In this document: positions 17,001 to 23,629 of the stretch, in pieces
How the letters are laid out: each line of letters starts with the position of its first letter
Position numbering within the stretch: the first letter of the stretch is position 1
From: Verrucomicrobiaceae bacterium UBA7681
GTDB lineage: Bacteria; Verrucomicrobiota; Verrucomicrobiia; Verrucomicrobiales; Verrucomicrobiaceae
DNA length: 46,164 nucleotides
Direction: 5' to 3'
NCBI GenBank assembly: GCA_002482965.1
Contig: DLGZ01000059.1
Coordinates: forward strand, 1-46,164
Translations under genes and position numbers: made by a program
Notes under the pieces: model-generated
Databases searched by the model: none
What the model was told of the DNA's origin: nothing
Seen by the model: the letters and a program-made list of their open reading frames with translations, nothing else

Positions 17001-17245
17001 CGCTCGACTTCCAGGGCAAAAAATACGGCCCTGAGAAAGGCACCCCGCCCATGATGGGCTTCGGTCCCCTGCTCAAGGACGAAGAAATCGCCGCCGTCAT
17101 CTCCTACGTGCACCAGTCCTTCGGCAACAACCTCCCCATGGTGAAAGTCGAAGACGTCAAACGCGTCCGCGAAGAGACCAAGGACCGCGCGATTTTCTAC
17201 ATGGTCGATGAGATCCTGAAGGAGCATGCGCTGGAGAAGAAGTAA
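14051..17245 (+). CDS. secreted SGNH-hydrolase / propeller dehydrogenase / HEAT / cytochrome c fusion
   Basis: 1064 residues. A signal peptide (1-17) is followed by an SGNH-like region to about 250, with GFNES at 119-123 and DGVHLSDAG at 221-229 as blocks III and V, although the usual GDS block I reads VGSG. From about 365 there is a beta-propeller of the PVC 'membrane-bound dehydrogenase' type (GVKVEYIASEVEFPDLVNP, DTRGRLWVAAWPTYPE, DTDGDGKGDWKERIVNGLD). HEAT-like helices follow at about 720-900, and a C-terminal cytochrome c carries heme motif CVTCH at 942-946. Such proteins are widespread in Planctomycetes and Verrucomicrobia and are thought to oxidise or process carbohydrates outside the cytoplasm; the substrate is unknown. 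A single gene with a hairpin behind it. Confidence 0.88.
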   Translation: MKKLLSLLLALTVSLQAEIELKKGDNIAVVGSGLADRQQHHGWLESLIHKAYPDLELTVRNLGFAADEVNVHPRSDEVPTTEYFLNMKPGLLTTKVGETEVTYTAGADFHASVIFAYWGFNESFKGEAGLADFKKALDEYLKKQLSADYGKGQPRVVLLSPIAQENLKSADFSDGSTNNKNIAVYTAAMAEVAKANNVPFVDLFAASQALYASAAKPLTIDGVHLSDAGDKALAPVQFKALFGKEAPSIDDPYIAKIRDAVLEKNVQWHHRYRTVDQFNIFGQRSRIKYADAITKTNGIDNATIVGAELAQRDVKTANRDKAVWAAAQGKTFEVKDDNLPPVPAVAPNRPEPVPYLNGEETLKHLSTPDGVKVEYIASEVEFPDLVNPVQMNFDTRGRLWVAAWPTYPETTPTTKVFDKLLVFDIDPKTGKFTKCTTFLDGLNCPTGFQLYKDGVLVMQSPDMWFVRDTDGDGKGDWKERIVNGLDAADSHHETNSICYEPGGALYFSDGVFHRTNVETLKGPIRNVNGAIYRFEPRSYRFDRYVPYGFANPHGRVFDYWGNDIITDATGNANYFAPAFSGHLDSGAHPKMKEFWNRPSRPTPGTAILSSRHFPEDWQGTFLNTNVIGFQGIFRAKVTEEGSGLKGETLEPAMLQTDVKANPNFRPSGVAVAPDGSLYVMDWSQMLIGHLQHHLRDPNRDHAHGRMYRLTYPARPLLPPKKIHGESIESLLELLKEHEDSVRQLAKVELDTHDSKEVIAAVQKWEAALDKADKNYEHHRLEALWVHQWHNVVNVPLLEAVLKSPEPRARAQAIRVACYWSDRVPNTIAIFEAGVKDSAPRVRLEAIRALSFVKGPDVMKAIELTKLVMMEKDYYIDYCFRETMKQLTSLPEGKDVLGKEPLLAARLRATPDASYGPTDKKLSAADKKLYDLGKEVFNREAHCVTCHQADGKGVENIYPGLAKSNWLEGNGDRVIKIVLKGLFGPLDFQGKKYGPEKGTPPMMGFGPLLKDEEIAAVISYVHQSFGNNLPMVKVEDVKRVREETKDRAIFYMVDEILKEHALEKK

Positions 17246-17259
17246 GACGCTATGGCTCA

Positions 17260-17289
17260 CTCCTGCCGTTCCCATGGGGTCGGCGGGAG
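17260..17289 (+). terminator. stem-loop after the cytochrome fusion gene
   Basis: CTCCTGCCG (17260-17268) pairs with CGGCGGGAG (17281-17289) with one G-T wobble around a 12-base loop. It begins 15 bp after the stop at 17245. There is no T tract, so it may be a weak or factor-assisted terminator. Confidence 0.4.
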
Positions 17290-17347
17290 GCACGGGCTAT
17301 CACCACATATTATTGCGTTGTAAGCAGCCTCTCAGCACGCAGCATCC

Positions 17348-17860
17348 ATGGCACTCGAGATCAAGCCGATAGCCCTCGCCACCATCGCGCGGCTGAAACA
17401 CTTTTTTCTCGCCCACGACGAGCTGCAGTTTGAGTCTGCCAGCTCCCCCGAAGTTCTGAAAGCCAGACTTTGCAGCGCCAGTTGCAGCAGATTCAGCCTT
17501 ACGGCCGGAGCTCAGGTGCGCATCTGGGGAGATGAAGTTCACATTGGATGGTCGCAAGGTCTCTTCTACCGAAATGCCGGCACAAAGTTCCATGGCATCA
17601 TCGAGTCCACACCAAGCGGAAGCCGCATACGCGGGCGCATTTCCGCCGGGGATATTGTCCGGGCTTTTATGGCATTCTGGTTCGGAGCAGTGGCACTTTT
17701 CTCCCTGCTTTTTATTTGGACGGTGTTCATCCCAGCAGGCGGCATGGCACTCATCTGGTTCGGGTCACATTTGCTCGACGACTCAGAAACTGAGACACAG
17801 CTCACCGGCTGGCTCGCCTCTGTTTGCTCGGATGCCGACACGCTGCCATTGGACGAATGA
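17348..17860 (+). CDS. hypothetical membrane protein
   Basis: 170 residues with no recognised domain. The first 95 residues look soluble (ALEIKPIALATIARLKHFFL, then VRIWGDEVHIGWSQGLFYRN). Two hydrophobic segments follow at about 101-123 and 123-146 (FMAFWFGAVALFSLLFIW, VFIPAGGMALIWFG). The tail is acidic (DDSETETQ; CSDADTLPLDE). It has no signal peptide. It stands alone between the cytochrome fusion and the toxin-antitoxin pair. The function is not inferable. Confidence 0.6.
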   Translation: MALEIKPIALATIARLKHFFLAHDELQFESASSPEVLKARLCSASCSRFSLTAGAQVRIWGDEVHIGWSQGLFYRNAGTKFHGIIESTPSGSRIRGRISAGDIVRAFMAFWFGAVALFSLLFIWTVFIPAGGMALIWFGSHLLDDSETETQLTGWLASVCSDADTLPLDE

Positions 17861-18011
17861 TTTGATCAGCCCGGCAGAGAAGCGAAGAGGTGCGCACCCC
17901 TAAAAGACAGACCTGTCAGCGTCCTGATTCGTCTGCCGAAGAACCCGCAACGATCCATCGACTGGGCAGTGCAGGCTTTGCGTTTTGGCCCAAATCGATT
18001 ATCCTCAAACC

Positions 18012-18242
18012 ATGAGCACTATCACTGCCATCTTTGAACCAGCTCCAGACGGCACTCTTCATCTGCCTTTGCCTGTGGCGTGGCAAAAGCTCCCCATTCG
18101 CGTCCAAGCTGTGCTGGAACCGGTGAGCTCAACCATCTCGCCACAGTCGGCACTGAAAGGCTTTGGTTGCCTCAAAGGTAAAATCTCGATGTCAGCGGAT
18201 TTCGACGCACCGCTTGACGACTTCAAAGATTACATGCCATGA
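18012..18242 (+). CDS. antitoxin of a VapC-type pair (DUF2281-like)
   Basis: 76 residues from the ATG at 18012 (MSTITAIFEPAPDGTLHLPL); an earlier in-frame ATG at 17985 would add nine residues. The C-terminus CLKGKISMSADFDAPLDDFKDYM matches the tail of DUF2281-type antitoxins, which wraps around and blocks the PIN toxin. The stop codon overlaps the toxin start (ATGA), the classical arrangement of a translationally coupled type II module. Such antitoxins usually repress their own promoter; I could not identify an operator with confidence. Confidence 0.8.
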   Translation: MSTITAIFEPAPDGTLHLPLPVAWQKLPIRVQAVLEPVSSTISPQSALKGFGCLKGKISMSADFDAPLDDFKDYMP

Positions 18243-18625
18243 GGCTCCTCATCGACACTCATGCGCTGATCTGGTTCTGTGAAGGAAATGCCAGCCTCAG
18301 TCCCGCAGCCCGAGCAGCGATGGAAGATGACGCCAACGATCGATACATCAGCCACGCTGTGCCTTGGGAAATGGCGATCAAGCTCTCCCTCGGCAAACTC
18401 CATCTTCAAATAGATTATGATCTGATCTTTCCGGGTGTGCTGGATGCAAACGGCTTCCAAATGCTGCCTGCACGTCTCAACCACTATCGTGGCCTTCTCA
18501 CACTTCCCCGCCACCATGGTGATCCCTTTGACCGCCTCATGATTTCCCAGGCTCAAGCTGAGGGATTGACCCTCATTACTTGCGATACACTGATCCCAGC
18601 CTATGACGTACCGTTGCTTTGGTGA
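18239..18625 (+). CDS. PIN-domain ribonuclease toxin (VapC-like)
   Basis: 128 residues forming a complete PIN domain. The acidic catalytic residues are visible: Asp6 in LLIDTHALIWF, Glu44 in VPWEMAIK, Asp95 and Asp98 in HHGDPFDRLMISQA, and Asp116 in LITCDTLI. The signature places it in the Sll0205-like PIN subgroup. These toxins cleave RNA, often tRNA or rRNA, when the antitoxin is degraded. The start overlaps the antitoxin stop by four bases. It lies downstream of dnaA on the opposite strand, a common chance location for mobile TA modules. Confidence 0.9.
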   Translation: MRLLIDTHALIWFCEGNASLSPAARAAMEDDANDRYISHAVPWEMAIKLSLGKLHLQIDYDLIFPGVLDANGFQMLPARLNHYRGLLTLPRHHGDPFDRLMISQAQAEGLTLITCDTLIPAYDVPLLW

Positions 18626-18849
18626 ACACAGATCGTGTTCGGTAAACGCGCCAGCATCCTGACGTGCGCCGGTCTTCCGGCGCTTTCAAACGTCCATCGG
18701 CCTGCAAAAGCTCCAGAGGACTGGTGCATTGATTGCTTCGCTCACCCTCCGGGCGACCTTCGGTTGTCTATCTACGCTGCGCTCCGGTTCCAAAATGCTG
18801 TTGCACCAATCTATGCCTTGAGCGCGAATTCTGCATCAGCACCCCTCCA

Positions 18850-18871
18850 AACCGCGCGTTCATACGCGGTT
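18850..18871 (-). terminator. possible hairpin terminator downstream of dnaA
   Basis: AACCGCG (18850-18856) and CGCGGTT (18865-18871) form a 7-bp stem with an 8-base loop, 19 bp beyond the dnaA stop in its direction of transcription. Only a TTT follows on the minus strand, so support is weak. The rest of 18626-18889 shows no convincing gene. Confidence 0.3.
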
Positions 18872-18889
18872 CTATCCTCCCCATCCGCC

Positions 18890-20323
18890 TCAGTTCTCGC
18901 GGATCTTGCCCGCCAGTGAATCGAGCGTGCGCTTGAAGTCGTTGGAGCCGTTGATGAGGTTCGTGACGACTTTGCAGGCGTGGATGACGGTGCCGTGGTC
19001 ACGGCCACCGAACTCGTCGCCAATCTGCACGAGCGGCAGCTTGGTGAGGGTGCGAGTGAGGAACATGGCCACCTGACGGGCTTCGGCGATGTTTTTCGGA
19101 CGACGCGGGCCGGTGAGGTCGCTGACGCGCAGATCGTAATGCGTGGCGATGATACGCTGGATACGATCCACGGTGACCGTCTTCGATGGATCTTCATCGA
19201 TGACGTCATGCAGCATCGTGGCGAGCGCGGACTCCGTGGGGACGGTGCCTTCGAGGGAGACGTGGGCTGCGACGCGCATGAGCGCACCTTCCAACTTGCG
19301 CACGTTGACGCGAATGCGCTGTGCCATGAAGTCGAGTATCCATGAGTCGAGCGAGACATTGAAGTCGCTCTGCTTGCGGCGCAGGATGGCGATGCGGGTT
19401 TCAAAGTCCGGCACCTGGATCTGCGTGGCAAGGCCCCACTCAAAACGTGAGACGAGACGGCTTTCGAGATTTTTGATCTCGCTCGGCGGGCGGTCGCTGG
19501 CGAGGACGATCTGCTTCGCGTTGTTGAAGAGCTCGTTGAAGGTGTGGAAGAATTCCTCCTGCGTGCTGTCCTTGCCTTCGAAGAACTGCACATCGTCGAT
19601 GAGCAGCACGTCCACCTTGCGGTATTTCTGGCGGAACTGGCTGAAGGTCTGGCGCTTGATGGCGTCCACAAACTCGTTGGTGAACTGCTCGGAAGTGACG
19701 TAGCGCACGTTGGCACGAGGTTTGCGCGCCAGCACTTCCTGGCCGATGGCCTGCAGGAGATGCGTCTTGCCCAAGCCGGTGGCACCGTAGAAAAACAGCG
19801 GATTGTAGATGCGGCCCGGCTTTTCAGCCACCGCCTTGGCAACAGCCACGGAATAGCTGCTGTTGGGGCCGATGACGTAGCTGTCGAAGTTGAACTTCGC
19901 GTTCAGACCGGCTTCGCTGAAGAAACGGATCGGGGCCTGATCAGCGGCGTTGACACGCGCCGCCTTGAGTTCGGGCATCGGCGCATAAGAAACAGGAGTC
20001 GGCTCAGTCGCGACATGGAATTCAATGACCGCCGGCAGTCCGGTGACCTCAGCCACAGCATCGGCCACGGCGACCGTGTGGTTGCTTTCGATCCAAAGCT
20101 GATGGATCGGATTCGGCACCGTGATGATGAACCTGCCGTCATCCGCGAGACGTGCGGAGGTGCCGCTGAAGCAGCGCTGGAAATTATCTCCACCAAGGCG
20201 CTTCACCAAAACTTCGCACACTTGATCCCAAACCGTGGGAACAGGCGTGAACAGTTCTGTGTTTGCATGGTGAGCCGATCCATTGAGGGAAGTGTGATTC
20301 GAGTTTTCATCGTTGCGCGCCAT
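18890..20323 (-). CDS. dnaA: chromosomal replication initiator DnaA
   Basis: 477 residues with all four domains: domain I (TVWDQVCEVLVKRLGGDNFQ, 30-49), a short linker, an AAA+ domain III with Walker A GATGLGKTH at 180-188, Walker B LLIDDVQFFEGK at 240-251 and FNELFNNAKQIV, and a DNA-binding domain IV with the DnaA signature GGRDHGTVIHACKVV at 439-453. It binds DnaA boxes and opens the origin. Start chosen at MARNDENSN. The usual neighbours dnaN and recF are absent: a DUF3500 gene lies upstream and a toxin-antitoxin pair downstream. A long AT-rich leader of about 350 bp precedes it. Confidence 0.97.
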   Translation of the reverse strand: MARNDENSNHTSLNGSAHHANTELFTPVPTVWDQVCEVLVKRLGGDNFQRCFSGTSARLADDGRFIITVPNPIHQLWIESNHTVAVADAVAEVTGLPAVIEFHVATEPTPVSYAPMPELKAARVNAADQAPIRFFSEAGLNAKFNFDSYVIGPNSSYSVAVAKAVAEKPGRIYNPLFFYGATGLGKTHLLQAIGQEVLARKPRANVRYVTSEQFTNEFVDAIKRQTFSQFRQKYRKVDVLLIDDVQFFEGKDSTQEEFFHTFNELFNNAKQIVLASDRPPSEIKNLESRLVSRFEWGLATQIQVPDFETRIAILRRKQSDFNVSLDSWILDFMAQRIRVNVRKLEGALMRVAAHVSLEGTVPTESALATMLHDVIDEDPSKTVTVDRIQRIIATHYDLRVSDLTGPRRPKNIAEARQVAMFLTRTLTKLPLVQIGDEFGGRDHGTVIHACKVVTNLINGSNDFKRTLDSLAGKIREN

Positions 20324-20677
20324 GATGATTGTTTCTGGGAGAATGAGGTCGGGACTAGGTTGGGAAGATGTGTAGGAAGAAATTCAAATGGGAGCAATCG
20401 GGAGGCCATTGGATATCTTTTTAAACGACAGCTCTTTGTATGTCGAAAGCGACACATGAAACAAGTTCTTCTTCTATATATTTTTTGAATTTTCCATCCA
20501 GTTAAACAAAACATTCAAAATAATTTGCATTGGATTGTGAAGATCCATTCAAACAGCGGTGAACAAGCTGTGAACAGCATGCGAATAGCTGTGTGCAACC
20601 AGAATAGGCACGCAAAATGCGCGCATGATTTTCAGATGGCGCACCACACACCGGCTTTGCCGGTGGTGCGGCAATGA
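20324..20677. other. AT-rich non-coding leader upstream of dnaA
   Basis: 354 bp without a gene. The part between about 20410 and 20560 is much richer in A and T than its surroundings (TTTTTAAAC, TATATATTTTTTGAATTTTCC, AACATTCAAAATAATTTG). It contains related but non-canonical words GGTGAACAAG, TGTGAACAG and TGTGCAACC between 20559 and 20600. I see no perfect DnaA box (TTATCCACA or its complement), so an origin cannot be claimed; a dnaA promoter region is the safer reading. Confidence 0.45.
20641..20669 (-). terminator. hairpin after the DUF3500 gene
   Basis: CACCGGC (20649-20655) and GCCGGTG (20659-20665) pair perfectly around a TTT loop, and flanking GCAC/GTGC can extend the stem past a bulge. 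It lies 9 bp beyond the DUF3500 stop on the minus strand. No T tract follows, so it is a possible rather than clear terminator. Confidence 0.4.
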
Positions 20678-21727
20678 TCAATGAGCCTGCTTCACATGCT
20701 CACCAAGCAAATCACGGCCAAAGTCACCGTCAAAGCTGCGCCAGACGCTGTGCACATGATTGGCATCGTTCTGCGTGTTGTCATACTCAAGCAGGAAGGT
20801 CTTTCCCTGCACCCGGTAGTAGTGCGGCTCTCCGCGCTCCTTGCCACCAGCCCAGGCGAAATACATCGGGCCACCTTCTTTAAACTCAGCGCGTGCGGCT
20901 TCCGCAATATCGGGACGCATGCGGTCAATGTACTCGGCGATGATGCGCGAGAGCATGCCCTTCTGTGCCTCGTTGAGTTCGGAATCCGCAAGACCCGCTG
21001 GTGCGAGCGGACTCACTTTGTGCTCAGCCGCGGTGACCATTTCCTTGGGGGCTTCCGTGGCGACGAAGGCCGTCTTGAACTGCTCAGGGGTGAGCGACTT
21101 GACCAGTTCACGGCCCAGCTCCTCCTCGACTCCGAGCACGCGCAGTCCGGTCAGCGGTCCCTGGCGGATTTCACCCGGATTGGTGCCCATGAATGAAGGA
21201 GTGGCGCGGAGCATCTGGCCGTCTTTGATGGTGAAATTCAATGACAGGTGATGTCCTTCGACACGCCAGCCCCAGGTTCCCTTGTCAGCAGGTTCGCCGA
21301 AAATCGAGACGAAGTATTTTTCCGGATCACGCTTTTCGCGGGCGGCGGCACGCTTGGATTCATCCGCACCTTCCATTTGATAAAGGACTTCTTCGAGACT
21401 CATGATCGTCACCGCCTTGGCGGAGCCACGAAAACTGAGACCGGTGTTTAAGAGAGCGTGTGCCAGCAGGCGCTGCTGCGGCGTCATCTCCTTGAGCGGC
21501 AGCCCCTTGCGCTCACGTGGGATGAAGTGCCAGTTTTCACGCTCCTCGGCGGCAAACTCGAAACAAGCCTTCGTTTTTTGCTCAGGAGTCAGCGCAGCCA
21601 GAAAGACCTTGGCGATGGCGGACATCTGCGTGCCAGCATCGTGCGCCCCGGCCGTGCGTGGAGTGAAACTTGAAAAAGCAAGGCAGATGCCGAGAAACGG
21701 GACGGAGAGGCGCTGAGCGAGGTACAT
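20678..21727 (-). CDS. DUF3500 family secreted protein
   Basis: 349 residues from ATG 21727 (MYLAQRLSVPFLG), chosen because it gives a signal peptide ending near RTAGA; a longer in-frame start at 21766 exists. The body matches DUF3500: FLAALTPEQKTKACFEFAAEE, WHFIPRERKGLPLKEMTPQQ, LLAHALLNTGLS, GTWGWRVEGHHLSLNFT, FMGTNPGEIRQGPLTGLRVL, and the C-terminal HVHSVWRSFDGDFGRDLLG. The family occurs in many soil and marine bacteria; its biochemical function is not established. The gene is monocistronic, upstream of dnaA on the same strand, and divergent from the pilus operon. Confidence 0.88.
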   Translation of the reverse strand: MYLAQRLSVPFLGICLAFSSFTPRTAGAHDAGTQMSAIAKVFLAALTPEQKTKACFEFAAEERENWHFIPRERKGLPLKEMTPQQRLLAHALLNTGLSFRGSAKAVTIMSLEEVLYQMEGADESKRAAAREKRDPEKYFVSIFGEPADKGTWGWRVEGHHLSLNFTIKDGQMLRATPSFMGTNPGEIRQGPLTGLRVLGVEEELGRELVKSLTPEQFKTAFVATEAPKEMVTAAEHKVSPLAPAGLADSELNEAQKGMLSRIIAEYIDRMRPDIAEAARAEFKEGGPMYFAWAGGKERGEPHYYRVQGKTFLLEYDNTQNDANHVHSVWRSFDGDFGRDLLGEHVKQAH

Positions 21728-21836
21728 GATGGTGAAGTGAGTCGTCGTGATTGGTTGGCAGGGCAAGTCGAACGCTCATTCCAGCGGCTGTTTGTCATTC
21801 ATTGTCATCAATTTTCACATTGCGGACGCCGAGTCG

Positions 21837-21866
21837 TTGACACTTTCCTGCGTGAGGTTGTAGTCT
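21837..21866 (+). promoter_or_regulatory. candidate sigma70-type promoter for the pilus operon
   Basis: A perfect -35 TTGACA at 21837-21842 is followed after 18 bp by TAGTCT at 21861-21866. The start codon of the first pilus ATPase is 57 bp further on. The -10 match is only partial. Confidence 0.4.
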
Positions 21867-21922
21867 GATGATTATCGTAAAATACCGATTTCACGCACCA
21901 CCCGCCAAGCCGATCCGAATTC

Positions 21923-23581
21923 ATGTACTCCAATGAAGCATACCTCCTCGAACAGCTCCAGGAAACCGGCCAGCTGTCCGAGCGTGACATCCAGCAGGCA
22001 AAAACAGGTCTGAAACCTGGTGAGAGCGCCGTTGCTGTTCTGATTAAATCGGGAACCATCTCAGACGAACAGATCGCACGTACGGTCGCCGTCAGCTCCG
22101 GCATGGAGTACATTGATTTGAACGGGTTCGAAGCACATCCCGGCCTCAAGGCTCTCGTCCCTCTGGATGTGGCCCAGAAGTACAAAATTGCTCCGCTGGG
22201 AATGAACGGGAGCACCCTGCAGATTGCGGTGTCCGACCCGTTTGACTTTGAAACGCTGGATGCGCTGCCGCATGTGCTGCAGCCGGACATTGAGTACTAC
22301 TGCTCCACCCCGGGCCTGATCAGGACGGTGCAGTCCAACATCTACGGCAACGATGCCATCCTGGGCATTACGACCAAAGGCGCGGATCCCGGCACATCCT
22401 CAGATGCCGACGCCCCGGTCATCAAGCTGGTGCAAAACATGCTGATGGAGGCTTTCAAGCAAAAGGCTTCTGATATTCATGTGGAGCCGCTGGAAAAAGA
22501 CATCCGCATCCGCTACCGCATGGATGGTGTCCTCGTGGACGTGGAACATCATCCAAAGCGCCTGCATTCCGCGATCATTGGACGTCTCAAAATCATGACC
22601 GGCTCCATGCAGCTGGATGAAAAGCGCATCCCACAGGACGGCCGCATCCAGATGCACTTCAATGACAAGGAGATCGACATGCGTGTGTCGATCATCCCCA
22701 CCAACAACGGCGAAAGCGTCGTCATGCGTGTTCTCGACAAGAGCAGCCTGAAACTCGGCCTCGTTGACTTGGGCTTCCTGAGTGATGACCAGGCCTCCTT
22801 TGAGCAGCTCATCACGCTGCCTGACGGCATCATTCTGGTGACCGGCCCCACGGGCTCAGGCAAAACGACCACGCTGTACGCCTGCCTCAATTTCATCAAC
22901 CGGCCCGACCGCAAGATCATCACGGTGGAAGACCCGGTCGAATACGAACTCGCGGGGATCAATCAGGTCATGGTGAAGGAAGATGTCGGCATGACCTTTG
23001 CCGCTGCGCTGCGCGCCATGCTGCGTCAGGCGCCCAACATCATCATGCTTGGGGAAATTCGAGACTTGGAGACGGCCTCCATCGCCATTCAGGCATCGCT
23101 CACGGGTCACTTGGTCTTCAGTACGCTGCATACGAACGATGCACCGAGCGCGGTGGCACGTCTCACGGACATCGGGGTCAAACCCTTCCTCACCGCATCC
23201 GCCGTGCGCGCGATCGAAGCGCAACGACTCGTCCGCAAGCTCTGCCCCGACTGCAAACAGCCCGGCAAGCTCTCCAGCCATGAGCTGCGCTCCCTCGGCC
23301 TCGAAGCCGCCCAGATGGCGGAGTCCACCATCATGAGCTCCGTCGGCTGCTCCAAATGCCGCCAGCGCGGATTCCGCGGTCGTATGTCCATTGTGGAAAT
23401 TTTCAAGATCGACGACGAAGTGCGCGGCATGATCAACCAGCAGCTCACGACTCCCCAGCTGCGCAAACGTGCGCGCGAACTGGGCATGCGCACGCTGCGT
23501 GAAGACGGCATCCGCAAGGTGCTCTCCGGCTCGACCACCGCCGATGAAGTGATCGAAGCGACCATGTCGGACGCCGATTGA
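21923..23581 (+). CDS. type IV pilus / type II secretion assembly ATPase (PilB/GspE), copy 1
   Basis: 552 residues. An N-terminal T2SE_N/MshEN-type domain (residues about 10-130) precedes the hexameric secretion ATPase: Walker A GPTGSGKTT at 308-316, Asp box TVEDPVEYEL at 334-343, Walker B IIMLGEIRDLET at 373-384, and His box TLHTNDAP at 401-408. Four cysteines, Cys441, Cys444, Cys476 and Cys479, form the zinc element found in extension ATPases (PilB/GspE) but not in PilT. It powers pilin or pseudopilin polymerisation at the inner membrane. It is first in a same-strand run with a second ATPase, PilC/GspF and a pseudopilin. Confidence 0.93.
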   Translation: MYSNEAYLLEQLQETGQLSERDIQQAKTGLKPGESAVAVLIKSGTISDEQIARTVAVSSGMEYIDLNGFEAHPGLKALVPLDVAQKYKIAPLGMNGSTLQIAVSDPFDFETLDALPHVLQPDIEYYCSTPGLIRTVQSNIYGNDAILGITTKGADPGTSSDADAPVIKLVQNMLMEAFKQKASDIHVEPLEKDIRIRYRMDGVLVDVEHHPKRLHSAIIGRLKIMTGSMQLDEKRIPQDGRIQMHFNDKEIDMRVSIIPTNNGESVVMRVLDKSSLKLGLVDLGFLSDDQASFEQLITLPDGIILVTGPTGSGKTTTLYACLNFINRPDRKIITVEDPVEYELAGINQVMVKEDVGMTFAAALRAMLRQAPNIIMLGEIRDLETASIAIQASLTGHLVFSTLHTNDAPSAVARLTDIGVKPFLTASAVRAIEAQRLVRKLCPDCKQPGKLSSHELRSLGLEAAQMAESTIMSSVGCSKCRQRGFRGRMSIVEIFKIDDEVRGMINQQLTTPQLRKRARELGMRTLREDGIRKVLSGSTTADEVIEATMSDAD

Positions 23582-23629
23582 TTTTCACTGCTCAAATTCT
23601 CCAACGAACTTCATTTCTTACAGACGACT

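Noticed and set aside
18635..18936. Short plus-strand frames between the PIN toxin and dnaA
   Set aside because: No start context, unusual composition and overlap with the end of dnaA; treated as non-coding.
20324..20677. Replication origin
   Set aside because: AT-rich and beside dnaA, but no canonical DnaA box could be found; kept only as an observation.
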